Origin: Ahniella affigens
GTDB lineage: Bacteria > Pseudomonadota > Gammaproteobacteria > Xanthomonadales > Ahniellaceae
Reading direction: 5' to 3'
Length of the DNA: 64,000 nucleotides
NCBI RefSeq assembly: GCF_003015185.1
Contig: NZ_CP027860.1
Span: forward strand, 2,790,001-2,854,000
Below the pieces are notes generated by a model. It was not told the DNA's origin. It ran no database searches and was given only the letters and a program-made list of their open reading frames with translations. This document shows, one piece after another, positions 9,505 to 19,538 of the stretch; position 1 is the stretch's first letter; every line of letters starts with the position of its first letter. The translations under genes and the position numbers were made by a program.

Positions 9505-11793
9505 TCAGGATTCAGCCAATTCGGCCTCAGCGATCGGCTCGGCTTCTGTCTCGATTTGAAGTTCGCCATTCTGGACCGACAAGTGCACGCGCCCACCCTG
9601 GCTCAGCTTGCCGAACAACAATTCGTCCGCGAGTGGCCGCTTGACCTTTTCCTGCAGCACTCGGGACATCGGACGCGCGCCCATCTGCGGATCGAAGCCG
9701 TGCTCGGCGAGCCAGCGCCGTGCTTCCGAATCAGCCGACAGACTGACGCGCTTGTCGTGCAACTGGGCTTCAAGTTCGATCAGGAACTTGTCGACAACGC
9801 GCAGGATATGGTCGAAGTCCAGCGCCCGGAATTGGATGATGGTATCCAATCGGTTGCGGAATTCAGGCGAGAACATCTTGGTGATGGTCTCCATCGCATC
9901 GGTGCTGTGATCCTGGCGGACAAAGCCAATCGTTCGCCGCGACGCTTGGGCCGCACCGGCGTTGGTCGTCATGATCAGCACCGCGTTGCGGAACGTCGCT
10001 TCGCGACCATTCGAGTCGGTCAGCGCACCACGGTCCATGACCTGCAGCAGAATGTTGAATACGTCCGGGTGCGCTTTCTCGATCTCATCGAGCAGAATCA
10101 CCGAGTGCGGATGCTTGGTGACCGCATCCGTCAACAGGCCGCCCTTGTCGAAGCCAACATAGCCCGGCGGCGCGCCAATCAAGCGCGACACCGAATGCGC
10201 TTCCATGTACTCCGACATGTCGAACCGAATGAGCTCAATACCGAGTTGCAGCGCGAGCTGGCGCGTAACCTCGGTCTTGCCGACTCCGGTCGGGCCGGCA
10301 AACAGGAAGCACCCAATCGGCTTGCCGGCGTTGGCGAGCCCCGAGCGTGCCATCTTGATCGAGGCAGTCAGCGAATCAATCGCATCGTCCTGACCGAACA
10401 CGACCATCTTCAGATTGCGATCCAGGTTCTTCAACACTTCGCGATCGGACACCGACACTTGCTTCGGTGGAATCCGCGCCATCTTCGCAATGATGTACTC
10501 AATTTCGCCGACATCGACGATGTCCTTGCGCTCGCCCTCGGGCACCACGCGCTGACGCGCGCCGGCCTCGTCGATCACGTCAATCGCTTTGTCGGGTAAC
10601 AGACGGTCACCGATGTGCTTGACCGACAGATCGACCGCGGCCTTCAGTGCATCCTGCGTGTAGACGATGTTGTGATGTTCTTCGAAGCGCGGCTTTAGCC
10701 CCTTCAGGATCTCCAACGCATCGGCCATGCTCGGCTCGACGATGTCAATCTTCTGGAACCGCCGCGACAGCGCTCGGTCCTTGTCGAAAATCTGCCGGAA
10801 TTCCTGGAACGTGGTCGAGCCGATGCAGCGCAATTCGCCGCTGGACAGCACCGGCTTGATCAGATTCGACGCATCCATCGTGCCGCCGCTGGCCGAACCG
10901 GCGCCGATGATCGTGTGAATCTCATCGATGAACAAAATGGCCTTCGGATCCTTCTTGAGCTCGGCAATCACTGCCTTCAGGCGCTTCTCGAAGTCGCCGC
11001 GATATTTGGTGCCAGCGACCAAGGCACCCAGATCGAGCGCGTGAATCGTGCAGTCTTTCAGCACTTCCGGCACCTGGCCTTCGACGATGCGCTTGGCCAA
11101 CCCCTCAGCAATCGCCGTCTTGCCGACACCGGCCTCGCCGACAAACAGCGGATTGTTCTTGCGCCGACGGCACAGCACCTGGATCGTGCGCTCGACTTCA
11201 TCGCTGCGACCGATCAGCGGATCGATCTTGCCGAGACGTGCCGCTTCGTTCAGGTTATTGGCGAATTCGGTCAGCGGGTTGCCGCGCAGCTCGTTCTCGC
11301 CCTCCGGGTCGGCCGGATTGGGGTTCTTGCTCTCCGGCTCTGGATTCTTGGGTTCGTGGCCAATCTTCGCGATCCGGTGCGAAATGTAGTTGACGACATC
11401 CAAGCGGGTGATTTCCTGCTGATTGAGGAAATACACGGCGTGCGAATCCTTCTCGCCGAAGATCGCGACCAGCACGTTGGCGCCGGTGACCTCCGAACGG
11501 CCACTCGACTGGACGTGATACACCGCCCGTTGCAGGACGCGTTGGAACCCAAGGGTGGGCTGCGTGTCGCGGGAATCGCCTTGCGGCATCACCTGCACCG
11601 TCTCGGCGATGATCGAGCGGAGGTCCTGGGTCAGCTTCTTGAAATCGGCACCGCAAGCACGCAACACGTTTGCCGCGGATGCGTTATCGAGAAGGGCCAG
11701 AAGCAGATGCTCGACGGTCATGAATTCATGCCGTCGCTCGCGCGCATCCTTGTAGCACTGCGCCAGCGTCTGTTCGAGATCCTTGCTAAACAT
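9505..11793 (-). CDS. clpA: ATP-dependent Clp protease ATPase subunit ClpA
   Basis: This 762-residue AAA+ unfoldase feeds substrates into the ClpP peptidase. It has the Clp_N double repeat (residues 1-150; [14 protein letters not shown] is a hallmark), a first AAA domain with Walker [16 protein letters not shown], and a second with [15 protein letters not shown]. An IGF tripeptide in the second domain (RRTIGFVRQ) is the ClpP-docking loop. The frame also has a GTG three codons earlier, but GGAGGTG sits about 8 bases before the ATG at 11793, which decides the start. clpS lies just upstream in the same direction, the usual gammaproteobacterial pairing, so N-end-rule substrates are probably delivered to this enzyme. 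Confidence 0.97.
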   Translation of the reverse strand: MFSKDLEQTLAQCYKDARERRHEFMTVEHLLLALLDNASAANVLRACGADFKKLTQDLRSIIAETVQVMPQGDSRDTQPTLGFQRVLQRAVYHVQSSGRSEVTGANVLVAIFGEKDSHAVYFLNQQEITRLDVVNYISHRIAKIGHEPKNPEPESKNPNPADPEGENELRGNPLTEFANNLNEAARLGKIDPLIGRSDEVERTIQVLCRRRKNNPLFVGEAGVGKTAIAEGLAKRIVEGQVPEVLKDCTIHALDLGALVAGTKYRGDFEKRLKAVIAELKKDPKAILFIDEIHTIIGAGSASGGTMDASNLIKPVLSSGELRCIGSTTFQEFRQIFDKDRALSRRFQKIDIVEPSMADALEILKGLKPRFEEHHNIVYTQDALKAAVDLSVKHIGDRLLPDKAIDVIDEAGARQRVVPEGERKDIVDVGEIEYIIAKMARIPPKQVSVSDREVLKNLDRNLKMVVFGQDDAIDSLTASIKMARSGLANAGKPIGCFLFAGPTGVGKTEVTRQLALQLGIELIRFDMSEYMEAHSVSRLIGAPPGYVGFDKGGLLTDAVTKHPHSVILLDEIEKAHPDVFNILLQVMDRGALTDSNGREATFRNAVLIMTTNAGAAQASRRTIGFVRQDHSTDAMETITKMFSPEFRNRLDTIIQFRALDFDHILRVVDKFLIELEAQLHDKRVSLSADSEARRWLAEHGFDPQMGARPMSRVLQEKVKRPLADELLFGKLSQGGRVHLSVQNGELQIETEAEPIAEAELAES

Positions 11794-11871
11794 GGGTTTC
11801 ACCTCCGAACGCCCGATGTAGGCCCTTTTTACCGCGGTTCAAGCTCTGTGCGCGACTGCCAGAGCGCCTGT

Positions 11872-12195
11872 TCACGAAACTTTCTCCATCGCGCACAGCA
11901 ATGGGTGCTGATGACTGCGTGAAAATTCGTTGACCTGGTTGACCTTGGTCTCGGCCACTTCTCGTGTGTAGATGCCGCAAACGCCCTTGCCGCGGGTGTG
12001 AACATGCATCATGACCTGGTTGGCACGAGCAAAATCCATCGAAAAAAACATCTGCAAGACCGCGACGACGAACTCCATGGGGGTGTAATCGTCATTCAGC
12101 AAGACCACCTGAAACATGGGTGGCTTGGCGAGTTCGGGGCGCGATTCTTCGACGACGGCGCCGAACTCATGTTCGTGTTGTGGCGTATGGGCCAT
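11872..12195 (-). CDS. clpS: ATP-dependent Clp protease adaptor ClpS
   Basis: This 107-residue adaptor binds the ClpA N-domain and delivers proteins with N-terminal Leu, Phe, Tyr or Trp. Core family motifs are visible: VVLLNDDYTPMEFVVAVLQ (the NDD/YTPMEFV substrate pocket), AMQVMMHVH-like helix residues NQVMMHVHTRGKGVCG, and the C-terminal REVAETKV segment. The open frame extends upstream to 12363, but the E. coli-like length and a natural N-terminus (MAHTPQHEH) favour the ATG at 12195. It is followed 78 bases later by clpA on the same strand. Confidence 0.96.
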   Translation of the reverse strand: MAHTPQHEHEFGAVVEESRPELAKPPMFQVVLLNDDYTPMEFVVAVLQMFFSMDFARANQVMMHVHTRGKGVCGIYTREVAETKVNQVNEFSRSHQHPLLCAMEKVS

Positions 12196-12574
12196 GTGCT
12201 CGTGACTGGAATTCCGGTTGCTTCGGTTCAGTATAGCGATGCATCGGCACGCGTCCATCGTTCCGGAACAAATGTCTGGGCGCGCCCGACCGGCGCCATG
12301 ATCGCTTGCTTGCGGTTGTGGTGACGTCCGCCGGCTCCGGACTCGGTTGCTGGGTGAATCCATTGCCAGTGCGAACCGCGTCGGCTGGCCGGGCCCAGAC
12401 GGCGCGGGTAAGCGCCTGAACCAAATTCAAGCCGTTTGGAGGATCGCCCCAATAAGCGCTACTAATCAATGATATAGCGAGCCAACCTGAGGCAATTCCG
12501 AGACCGGAAACACCTCACGCCGCACGCGCACGGGGCAAGCGCTAAACTATCGGGCTGTTTGCCAGAATCTGACT
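12196..12574. other. Intergenic region between divergent clpS and nudJ
   Basis: This stretch of 379 bases separates two divergently transcribed units, so it should contain the promoters of clpS-clpA and nudJ-mnmA-hflD. A locally AT-richer patch lies around 12460-12480. I could not pick out a convincing -35/-10 pair, RNA gene or hairpin terminator. The open frames crossing it are extensions of neighbouring genes without coding character. Confidence 0.5.
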
Positions 12575-13039
12575 ATGCACCAAACTCCTGTATGGCGACC
12601 CGATGTGACTGTGGCCGCGCTCGTCGAGCGCGACGGTGCATTTCTGTTTGTGGCCGAACGCGTCCGGGGCGAACTGGTATTGAACCAGCCCGCCGGACAC
12701 TTGGAACAGCACGAGACCCTGATCGAGGCCACAATTCGCGAAGCGCGGGAAGAGACGCGCTGGACGATCCGGCCGACTGCCTTGCTCGGCGCGTATCAAT
12801 GGCAGAGCCCGGAGCCGGGCCTAGGGTTCCTGCGCTTCACGTTTGTGGCAGATGCGATCGCGGAGGATCTCAGCCTGAGCCTGGATCAGGGGATCGAGCA
12901 AGTGTTGTGGCTGCGCCGGGACGAGTTGCTCCAATGCGGCATCAAGCATCGCAGCCCGCTCGTGCTCGCCAATGTCGACGACTATGTTCGGGGCCAGCGC
13001 CATGGGTTGGACCTTTGCCGATGGGTTGTGACCCCATGA
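12575..13039 (+). CDS. nudJ: Nudix hydrolase, NudJ-like phosphatase
   Basis: This 154-residue Nudix protein resembles NudJ, which hydrolyses nucleoside and HMP pyrophosphates. The Nudix box starts at [21 protein letters not shown]; its metal-binding REAREE core is intact, but the Gly after EET is Arg (EETRW), a position that also varies in relatives. The location directly before mnmA, with an ATGA stop/start overlap at 13036-13039, matches the nudJ-mnmA-hflD order common in gammaproteobacteria. Translational coupling to mnmA is likely. The exact substrate is inferred from family and context. Confidence 0.9.
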   Translation: MHQTPVWRPDVTVAALVERDGAFLFVAERVRGELVLNQPAGHLEQHETLIEATIREAREETRWTIRPTALLGAYQWQSPEPGLGFLRFTFVADAIAEDLSLSLDQGIEQVLWLRRDELLQCGIKHRSPLVLANVDDYVRGQRHGLDLCRWVVTP

Positions 13040-14124
13040 TTGCGGTTGGTGTCTCCGGCGGGGTCGATTCCTCGGTAGCCGCCTGGTTGCTCAAACAGTC
13101 CGGCGCAACAGTAGCCGGAATGTTCATGAAGAATTGGGAAGAAGACGACCCCTCCGGCGTCTGCCCTGCCGAAGCCGATGCTGCCGACGCCGCGCACATC
13201 TGCGAGACGCTCGGCATTCCGTTTTACACCCGCAATTTTGCCGCGGAGTACTGGGACGGGGTGTTTGAACTGTTCTTGTCGGAATACAAGATCGGCCGGA
13301 CCCCGAATCCGGACATCCTGTGCAACCGCGAAATCAAGTTCAAGACCTTCTTGGAACATGCCGAGGACATTGGTGCCGAACGCATCGCAACGGGCCATTA
13401 CGCCCGCGTGCGTGCCAGCAGCGGCCAGCACCAACTGCTCCGCGGCCGCGACGACAACAAGGACCAGAGCTATTTCCTGCACGCGATCAGCCAATCGGCA
13501 CTGGCGCGCACGCTCTTTCCGGTGGGCGAGTTGCCCAAGCCCGAAGTTCGGCGGCTGGCAGCCGAAGCAGGACTGATTACCGCGGCAAAGAAGGATTCGA
13601 CCGGAATCTGCTTTATCGGCGAACGGCGCTTCCGTGAATTTCTCGGACGCTTCATTCCCGCGCAGGCTGGCGACATTGAATCGATTGGCGGGCAGGTTGT
13701 CGGCCGACACCACGGTGTGTGTTTCTACACGATCGGCCAGCGCGAAGGCTTGGGCATTGGCGGTCGCCGCGATGCGCGACCGGAGCCCTGGTTCGTGGTC
13801 GGCAAGGATGTCCAGCGCAACGTGTTGATCGTTGACCAGGGCGAGTCGCCAGACCTGTTCTCGTCCCGCTTGGTTGCTCATACGCCGACGTTCATTGCGG
13901 GCGCACCACCGGCGTCCGAATTCGAATGCGTCGCCAAAACACGCTATCGGCAACCCGACCAGGCTTGCCGCGTGCGCGTCCACGATGACGGGCGCCTCAC
14001 GGTCCTGTTTGCAGCACGCCAGCGCGCCGTCACGCCCGGGCAGTCGGTGGTCTTTTACGACGGGGATATCTGCCTCGGCGGTGCGGTCATTGATGCCACC
14101 GATGCCCGCTTTGGAGGGCTGTGA
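13036..14124 (+). CDS. mnmA: tRNA-specific 2-thiouridylase MnmA
   Basis: This 362-residue enzyme thiolates U34 of Lys, Glu and Gln tRNAs with ATP and persulfide sulfur relayed by the TusE system. The start [18 protein letters not shown] carries the SGGVDS PP-loop ATP motif. The first catalytic Cys lies in [12 protein letters not shown], and the second in [22 protein letters not shown] is another hallmark. The open frame extends far upstream, but the ATG overlapping the nudJ stop (ATGA) starts right at the conserved N-terminus. The stop overlaps the start of hflD in the same way, giving a tightly coupled three-gene operon. Confidence 0.97.
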   Translation: MIAVGVSGGVDSSVAAWLLKQSGATVAGMFMKNWEEDDPSGVCPAEADAADAAHICETLGIPFYTRNFAAEYWDGVFELFLSEYKIGRTPNPDILCNREIKFKTFLEHAEDIGAERIATGHYARVRASSGQHQLLRGRDDNKDQSYFLHAISQSALARTLFPVGELPKPEVRRLAAEAGLITAAKKDSTGICFIGERRFREFLGRFIPAQAGDIESIGGQVVGRHHGVCFYTIGQREGLGIGGRRDARPEPWFVVGKDVQRNVLIVDQGESPDLFSSRLVAHTPTFIAGAPPASEFECVAKTRYRQPDQACRVRVHDDGRLTVLFAARQRAVTPGQSVVFYDGDICLGGAVIDATDARFGGL

Positions 14125-14774
14125 TGGATTCCACTCCGCTCAGTGCCAAAGCCCAACAGGCACTTTGTCTTTGCGCCCTCGTCGATGCGGTACTTGGCGT
14201 GCGGGAGCTGGCGCAGGAAGGCCGGACGGAATTCGAAACGCGGAGCAGCCTGCTCGCGGCCATCTTCGAATTCGACGCCGACTCGCCGATCGCGCTGTAT
14301 GGCACCAGCCCGCGCTTGGTGGCAGCCATAGCGGCTACAGAAGCTCGTTTCGCCAAAGCCGACGCGCGCCACGATGAGGTCACCCGGCTCGCAGCACAAG
14401 TACTCGCGTTGTCGAGACGACTGCGTTCGCGCCCTGAGGCCGGAGCGCGACTGCTGAAGGCGTTGGAACCCGCCGTTCGCCAGCGCCAACAGTTTGGCTT
14501 GCTGCACGAATACACCGTGCAATCGCTGGCTCAGGCCTATGTCGAAGCGATCTCGCCGCTCGCCGCGCCGATCCGGATTTTTGGCAATGCCACCTACCTA
14601 TCGCAACCGCGCATCGCTGCCCAGGTGCGAGCGCTGATGCTCGCGGCAATGCGCGCCGCCGTGTTGTGGCGACACCTCGGCGGCAACGGCTGGTCGCTCT
14701 ATTTTCGCCAGCGACACTGGCGCCAGGTCGTCCACGCGCTGCCCGCACAACTTGGCCTGACCCCATCTGATTGA
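14121..14774 (+). CDS. hflD: High-frequency lysogenization protein HflD homologue
   Basis: This 217-residue, mostly helical, peripheral membrane protein belongs to the HflD family (E. coli protein about 213 residues), which in E. coli binds lambda CII. Its cellular role outside phage infection is unclear. Family features include the N-terminal [12 protein letters not shown] helix, a central [13 protein letters not shown] region and a C-terminal [14 protein letters not shown] helix. It overlaps mnmA by an ATGA junction. I see no terminator in the 42 bases before the converging membrane-protein gene. Confidence 0.9.
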   Translation: MMDSTPLSAKAQQALCLCALVDAVLGVRELAQEGRTEFETRSSLLAAIFEFDADSPIALYGTSPRLVAAIAATEARFAKADARHDEVTRLAAQVLALSRRLRSRPEAGARLLKALEPAVRQRQQFGLLHEYTVQSLAQAYVEAISPLAAPIRIFGNATYLSQPRIAAQVRALMLAAMRAAVLWRHLGGNGWSLYFRQRHWRQVVHALPAQLGLTPSD

Positions 14775-14816
14775 CGCAACATCACGCACGCGTTTGGGCT
14801 GCGATGGTGCCAACAC

Positions 14817-15122
14817 TCAGGTCAATGACGCTGGCGCGTGACGCCGCTTGCGACCACGCCAGATCGCCGCCAACGCCAGCACCAGCAGGAACACGCCGTA
14901 GGCGAGCAGGCTGGCCAGGATCTGTGGCCAGAGCCGCCCGTAGACGGGATCGGCGTACCCGAGCCCGACGTAACCCGAAACCAACGCCAGCACCATGGCA
15001 ACGATGATCGCCAGTCGGTCAAAGCCGGGCGCGTCCTGATGAGCACGACCCATGCGCCAATACACCCAGCACAGGATCAAGAACCAAGGCAGCAGCAGAA
15101 TGGTCGCGAGCACGCTCATCAT
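14817..15122 (-). CDS. Small inner-membrane protein of unknown function
   Basis: This 101-residue protein has three predicted TM helices (about residues 3-22, 37-56 and 68-88) and a strongly basic C-terminal tail (WRGRKRRHAP). Its ATG overlaps the trpS stop codon by 4 bases, so it is translationally coupled to trpS. I do not recognise a domain. The topology suggests an integral inner-membrane protein with a basic cytoplasmic end. Confidence 0.75.
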   Translation of the reverse strand: MMSVLATILLLPWFLILCWVYWRMGRAHQDAPGFDRLAIIVAMVLALVSGYVGLGYADPVYGRLWPQILASLLAYGVFLLVLALAAIWRGRKRRHAPASLT

Positions 15123-16501
15123 GCGCTGCTTCCGGCTTTGGCCTTTTCTGCCTTCTTCGCATCACGATCCGCACGCAGCGCCCGAATGGCCGCTTGCACG
15201 GCATCAGCAGCGACGGTTCCGACCGCCAGCACGGCACCCGCTTCGTCTTGCCACGCAAAGCCGCCGGCATGGGGATGCACCGCAAACTGGTCTCCTGACT
15301 CCAGCGCTTTGGCCATCCATTGCCCACTGTCTTTTGGCGCGGTGAAGCCCCGGCTCAGCAGCATGGTCTGGCCTTCTGCGGACACGAGCTTGAAGTAGAA
15401 CAGCCCATCGCTCTCGCGATAGGTCTTGAACTCGGCGAGCGCCGGCAGCAACTTGCTTGATTCGGAAGCACTGCCCACCGGCAGCCTGGCGACCGAGCGC
15501 AATCCCACGGCCTGGTTCAGGCGTGCCAGAAACGGCGTGGCGCGTGCACGTGCGCGCTGTCCGCCGGCCTGCAGAATGGCCTCCAGTTCGTCGCGACCCT
15601 GAGCGGTTTCAGTGAGCTGCCGGTACCGTTCGCGCGCCGGTGCGAGATCTTGATTGATGCGCTCGAAAAGCTTTTGTTTTGCCTCACCCCAAGCAATGCC
15701 GTCGAGGAATGCTTGACGCATCGTGGCCGTCTCCTCAGCACTCGCAAAAGCCTGATAGATCGTGAAGATATGCGAGTCATCCGGATTCTTCGGCTCGCCC
15801 GGTGCCAGCGAGTTGGTGACAATGCCGAGAATGGCCTTGCGAAGCTCCGGCTCCGGCAGCCAGAGCGGAATGGTGTTGTCGTAGCTCTTCGACATCTTGC
15901 GGCCATCGAGCCCGGGCAGTATCGCCGTCTGCTCGTCGACCGCTGCGCTCGGCAACGTGAAAAACGCATCGCCATAAACATGGTTGAAGCGCGCCGCCAG
16001 ATCGCGGGCAATCTCGATGTGCTGAATCTGATCGCGACCCACCGGAACCTGGTGCGCGTTGAAGATCAGAATGTCGGCGGCCATCAAGACTGGGTAGTTG
16101 AACAGGCCCATGCTGATGCCGGCGTCTTCATCGAGGCTCTGCGCGAGATTGGCGTCCACTGATGCCTTGTAGGCATGCGCGCGATTCAACAAACCCTTGC
16201 CGGCCACGCAGCTCAAATACCAGGTGAGCTGCGGGATCTCGGGGATGTCGCTCTGCCGATAGAAAAACACCTGCTCGTGATCGAGACCCAACGCGAGCCA
16301 GGTGGCGGCGATTTCCAGAGTCGAGCGCTGAATGCGCTCAGGCTCTTGGCATTTGACCAGCGCATGGAAGTCGGCGAGGAAATAAAACGACTCGACATCG
16401 GCGCGCTGGCTTGCGGCAATTGCCGGGCGAATGGCGCCGACGTAATTGCCGAGGTGCGGCGAGCCGGTGGTGGTAATACCGGTCAGGTGACGTTCACGCA
16501 T
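15119..16501 (-). CDS. trpS: Tryptophan--tRNA ligase with C-terminal YegP-like extension
   Basis: This 460-residue class I synthetase charges tRNA-Trp. The HIGH-equivalent is TTGSPHLGN near the N-terminus and the KMSKS loop is intact. Typical bacterial TrpS proteins have about 330-340 residues. Here about 100 extra C-terminal residues contain FKTYRESDGLFYFKLVSAEG and a following LLSRGF segment, which resemble a YegP/DUF1508 fold; I recall similar extensions in xanthomonads. The tail ends in a Lys/Ala-rich stretch. The open frame runs upstream over the divergent secreted-protein gene, but MRERHLTGITTTG is the correct N-terminus. Confidence 0.94.
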   Translation of the reverse strand: MRERHLTGITTTGSPHLGNYVGAIRPAIAASQRADVESFYFLADFHALVKCQEPERIQRSTLEIAATWLALGLDHEQVFFYRQSDIPEIPQLTWYLSCVAGKGLLNRAHAYKASVDANLAQSLDEDAGISMGLFNYPVLMAADILIFNAHQVPVGRDQIQHIEIARDLAARFNHVYGDAFFTLPSAAVDEQTAILPGLDGRKMSKSYDNTIPLWLPEPELRKAILGIVTNSLAPGEPKNPDDSHIFTIYQAFASAEETATMRQAFLDGIAWGEAKQKLFERINQDLAPARERYRQLTETAQGRDELEAILQAGGQRARARATPFLARLNQAVGLRSVARLPVGSASESSKLLPALAEFKTYRESDGLFYFKLVSAEGQTMLLSRGFTAPKDSGQWMAKALESGDQFAVHPHAGGFAWQDEAGAVLAVGTVAADAVQAAIRALRADRDAKKAEKAKAGSSA

Positions 16502-16630
16502 GAAACGATTCCGAAAACCGTGAATGTACCAGGGTGAATGGCTGCCAACGACCCTCAGGTTTGGAACAGAACCAAACCCCGTCTTTGCCAGTCTGCGTTT
16601 ATGCGAATACCACTCGCACAAGGAGAAACC

Positions 16631-17500
16631 ATGAAACGCCTGCTTGCCGCCCTGCTCACATCGACTGCCGCGCTCGCCGCTTCGGCCCACACCCGTCAAT
16701 TGGTGGATGTCACGGTGATCGATCGGGATACTGGCTTGGAAGCGCCGATCTATCATGACGGCGGCCAGACCTACCTCGCGGGTGAACCCGGCCATCGCTA
16801 CGCGGTCCGCCTCAACAACCAGACCGGCGAGCGCGTCCTGGTGGTGCTCAGCATCGATGGCGTGAATGCCGTGAGCGGCGAAACGGCTGGCGCCAATCAG
16901 GCGGGCTACGTGCTGTCGCCTTACGAGCAGGCTGAGATCAACGGCTGGCGCAAGAGCCTCCGTGACGTCGCGCAGTTCGTGTTCTCGGCACCGGAATCGA
17001 GCTACGCGAGCCGTACTGGCCGCCCGGACAACGTTGGCGTGATTGGGGTAGCGGTGTTTCAGGAGCAGATGGCCTATGTGCCGCGCCCGCGCCCGCAGTA
17101 CCCGATCGGCCGCTGGGATGACCGTCGGAAATCCTATGAAGAAGCGCCTTATGCAGAACGCGATGGTGCCGCTCCCGCTCCCGCTGCCCCGGCAACCGGT
17201 GGCGCCCGCGCGGAGTCTGGTGACGGCGTTGCCAAAAACCGCAGCCTGGCTGACGGCTATGGCAACAATGAGGCGCCGGACCTCGGTACCGCGCATGGCC
17301 AGCGTGAGTGGGCACCGGTGGGTACGACGGAGTTCCGTCGCCGCTCGAATCGTCCGGCCGAAGTGATCAGCATGCAGTATCGCAGCTACGAATTTCTCGT
17401 TGATCAAGGCATTGCGCCGCCGTGCCGCGGCAATCGTTGGAACTGTGAGCCGCGCCGACCAGAAGCCTTTCCGCTTGGCTTTGTGCCGGACCCGTATTGA
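16631..17500 (+). CDS. Secreted/periplasmic protein of unknown function
   Basis: This 289-residue protein has a clear Sec signal peptide (MKRLLAALLTSTAALAASAH, predicted cleavage after ASA). The mature part has a beta-rich domain (residues 20-150) with DVTVIDRDTGLEAPIYHDG and VLVVLSIDGVNAVSGE, then a low-complexity Ala/Pro linker near residues 180-195, and a C-terminal segment with REWAPVGTTEFRRRSNRP and two Cys. I recall uncharacterised proteins of this type in xanthomonads and pseudomonads but cannot name a domain. AAGGAG precedes the ATG by 5 bases. A strong terminator follows at 17525, so it is a single-gene unit. Confidence 0.85.
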   Translation: MKRLLAALLTSTAALAASAHTRQLVDVTVIDRDTGLEAPIYHDGGQTYLAGEPGHRYAVRLNNQTGERVLVVLSIDGVNAVSGETAGANQAGYVLSPYEQAEINGWRKSLRDVAQFVFSAPESSYASRTGRPDNVGVIGVAVFQEQMAYVPRPRPQYPIGRWDDRRKSYEEAPYAERDGAAPAPAAPATGGARAESGDGVAKNRSLADGYGNNEAPDLGTAHGQREWAPVGTTEFRRRSNRPAEVISMQYRSYEFLVDQGIAPPCRGNRWNCEPRRPEAFPLGFVPDPY

Positions 17501-17524
17501 TCAACTTGATGTTCGCTGCGCGCG

Positions 17525-17555
17525 GCGAGGGCCTCAGGGCCCTCGCTTCGTTTTT
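17525..17555 (+). terminator. Rho-independent terminator after the secreted-protein gene
   Basis: A perfect 9-bp stem, GCGAGGGCC with loop TCAG and GGCCCTCGC, is followed by TTCGTTTTT. It starts 24 bases after the stop at 17500. The T-tract suits the plus strand. Confidence 0.92.
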
Positions 17556-17567
17556 CGGTTGAACCGG

Positions 17568-18404
17568 TCACGCACCCTGGGTGCCCAGTCGAAACCTCAG
17601 CCAATGGTGGACGCGTAACGCCACATCTGCCGCTGACGTTCCGAGCAGTGGGCCCACGTGGCTGGCGGTTGGCAAGTCCATGATTTCGAGCTGCCATGCG
17701 TGCGCCAAGGTGCGCGACGCCGCGGCCGGCACCTCCCGGTCCGCGCCGCTGATCAAGATGAGCCCGGGCATCGTTGGGCGTTGCACGAGCCGTCCCACCC
17801 TCGCGTCACGCAATACGGCACCGGATTCGTTCCGCCATTGGCGCCAGAGCCAGTGCCAAGTCGCCGGGCTCGCATCCGGAACAGCGCGTGCCGTGCTCTC
17901 GAGCGACGCGGTATCGGCCCAGGCTTCAATGGCAGGCGTGTCAACCTCGGGCAGCATGCCCAGGGCATCGCTTGCTGGTGGCATCGGGTTGATCAGCACC
18001 AGTGCCGCGGCATCGGTATCGGCCGCCAGTTCCATTGCCAGTAATCCGCCGAGACTGGCGCCGATCAGAATCGGGCGGGTTTTGATCGCCGCAATCGCAT
18101 GCCGCAATTGCGCCAGATAATCGTCGTAGCGCGTCGCCGCGAGTCCCGATGGCGCCGGCTCCAAAGTCGGTACTGCGACCGACCATCCGTGCGCAGCGAG
18201 CACGCGCTGCCAAATCTGCCATTCGAACGCGCCGCCGCCAGCGCCGTGAATCAGGACGATCGTGCGCGCCGCATCAATGGCAACGAGACCTGCAGACATG
18301 GCGATAGGATCGACCGCACGGAGAGGAAGCCACAAGCTTGCCAGCCCGATAGCGAGGATGCCAGTCGCGATGGCGCCACGTGGCAGACTAACCGGCCGGA
18401 TCAC
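17568..18404 (-). CDS. Alpha/beta hydrolase
   Basis: This alpha/beta-hydrolase-fold protein shows an oxyanion-type HGAGGG near IVLIHGAGGG, the nucleophile elbow GASLGG, an acidic residue in ISGADREVPA and the C-terminal His in ASHVGPLLG, so the Ser-Asp-His triad is complete. The substrate is unknown. The start is uncertain. A GTG at 18404 includes a hydrophobic N-terminal segment (ATGILAIGLASLWL) that could be a signal anchor. An internal ATG at 18299 would give a 243-residue cytosolic form. The open frame up to 18482 overlaps lpxH and is too long. It is transcribed divergently from lpxH. Confidence 0.78.
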   Translation of the reverse strand: MIRPVSLPRGAIATGILAIGLASLWLPLRAVDPIAMSAGLVAIDAARTIVLIHGAGGGAFEWQIWQRVLAAHGWSVAVPTLEPAPSGLAATRYDDYLAQLRHAIAAIKTRPILIGASLGGLLAMELAADTDAAALVLINPMPPASDALGMLPEVDTPAIEAWADTASLESTARAVPDASPATWHWLWRQWRNESGAVLRDARVGRLVQRPTMPGLILISGADREVPAAASRTLAHAWQLEIMDLPTASHVGPLLGTSAADVALRVHHWLRFRLGTQGA

Positions 18405-18446
18405 CACCGGTTTCGAACAGGCCTCCGCACCGAATACACTTCCCGG

Positions 18447-19175
18447 ATGACTACATACTTCATTTCCGACTTGCATCTGCAAGAGTCCAGACCCGCGGCA
18501 ACCGAATCATTTGCCGCCTTTCTGCAAGAGATTCGCGATAACGCCGCGGCGCTCTACATCCTGGGCGATTTGTTCGAGGTTTGGGTGGGCGACGATGATG
18601 ACGCGCCGTTTGCATTGAGCATTCAGGCCATGTTGAAACAGCAGACCCAGTCGCATCCGGTCTATTTCGTGCATGGGAATCGCGACTTTCTGATCGGCCC
18701 TGCGTTTGCAGCTGCGACCGGCGTCACGCTGCTGCCCGACGAAACCCGGATCGACCTCAATGGCCAACCTACTCTGTTGCTGCACGGCGACACGCTGTGC
18801 ACTGACGATCTCGCGTATCAGGCGTTTCGACGAACGAGTCGTGAGCCCGTCTGGCAGGCCGCCTTGCTGGCGCAACCATTGGCCGCCCGGCGCGCCTTTG
18901 CATTGCAGGCCCGAGCGGCCAGCCAAGAAGCGATGAAGGGCAAGAGCGAAGCGATCATGGACGCAAATCTGGATGCGGTGCGCGCGGCGTTCACCAAACA
19001 CGCTTGCGCGCAAATGATTCATGGCCATACGCACCGGCCCGCCGTACACGACGAGCAGGCAGCGATGGTTGGTGGCCGCCGCGTCGTGCTCGGTGACTGG
19101 TATGAGCAAGGCTCGGTCCTCTGCGTCAGTCCAAGCGGGCTGACGTTGCGCACAAGAGCCTTTCCGCCGGGCTAA
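18447..19175 (+). CDS. lpxH: UDP-2,3-diacylglucosamine diphosphatase LpxH
   Basis: This 242-residue calcineurin-like phosphoesterase releases UMP from UDP-2,3-diacylglucosamine to form lipid X in lipid A synthesis, acting at the inner face of the inner membrane. Metal-binding motifs are in order: FISDLHL (D-x-H), YILGDLFEVW (GD), FVHGNRDFLIG (GNRD), LLLHGD and IHGHTHRP. Length and motifs match E. coli LpxH. Upstream frame extension overlaps the divergent hydrolase; the ATG at 18447 starts at the conserved MTTYFISDLHL. Confidence 0.97.
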   Translation: MTTYFISDLHLQESRPAATESFAAFLQEIRDNAAALYILGDLFEVWVGDDDDAPFALSIQAMLKQQTQSHPVYFVHGNRDFLIGPAFAAATGVTLLPDETRIDLNGQPTLLLHGDTLCTDDLAYQAFRRTSREPVWQAALLAQPLAARRAFALQARAASQEAMKGKSEAIMDANLDAVRAAFTKHACAQMIHGHTHRPAVHDEQAAMVGGRRVVLGDWYEQGSVLCVSPSGLTLRTRAFPPG

Positions 19176-19334
19176 GGTCCCAGCGTGTTCGATCCGGCCA
19201 GCATTCGGCGGCGGCAGGTTTCAGGCTCGACGTACTGCGCAGGACTCGGCACGGAACGACTGTTTGTCCGAGCGAGCCTCAGGTTGTCGGATCGAGCCTG
19301 AAGCGCCTCAGGCCCGCTGGCGTCTGAATGCCGA

Positions 19335-19538
19335 TCAATGATGCGGCTTGGCTTTCCGGGTGGGTGGATTGACCCAGATCACCTCGACACCTGCCTTGGT
19401 CGCCTTTTGCTCGACCGCAGCGATGTAGCGTTCATCCTTGACCCGGGTACTTTGCGCAAGATCAGATTTACTGGCATTGCTGGCGCAACCCATAACCAGC
19501 GTGGCCAGAATCGTCGACAACACGAAACGAGTCTTCAT
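19335..19538 (-). CDS. Small putative lipoprotein
   Basis: This 67-residue protein has a lipoprotein signal peptide with lipobox VMGC (Cys at about residue 18). It then has a Ser/Lys-rich linker, a short helical region and IWVNPPTRKAKPHH at the C-terminus. GGAGG lies 5-9 bases before the ATG. It would be a small lipid-anchored envelope protein; the function is unknown and I recognise no family. Confidence 0.75.
   Translation of the reverse strand: MKTRFVLSTILATLVMGCASNASKSDLAQSTRVKDERYIAAVEQKATKAGVEVIWVNPPTRKAKPHH

Noticed and set aside
9388..10599. 403-codon plus-strand open frame
   Set aside because: It is antisense to clpA, whose minus-strand reading has clear AAA+ motifs.
16549..16580. 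GGTTTGG/CCAAACC hairpin as a terminator
   Set aside because: It has no T-tract and lies in the promoter region of two divergent genes, so it is more likely incidental.
16502..17407. N-terminal extension of trpS to 762 codons
   Set aside because: It overlaps the secreted-protein gene on the other strand, and the MRERHLTG start aligns with other TrpS proteins.
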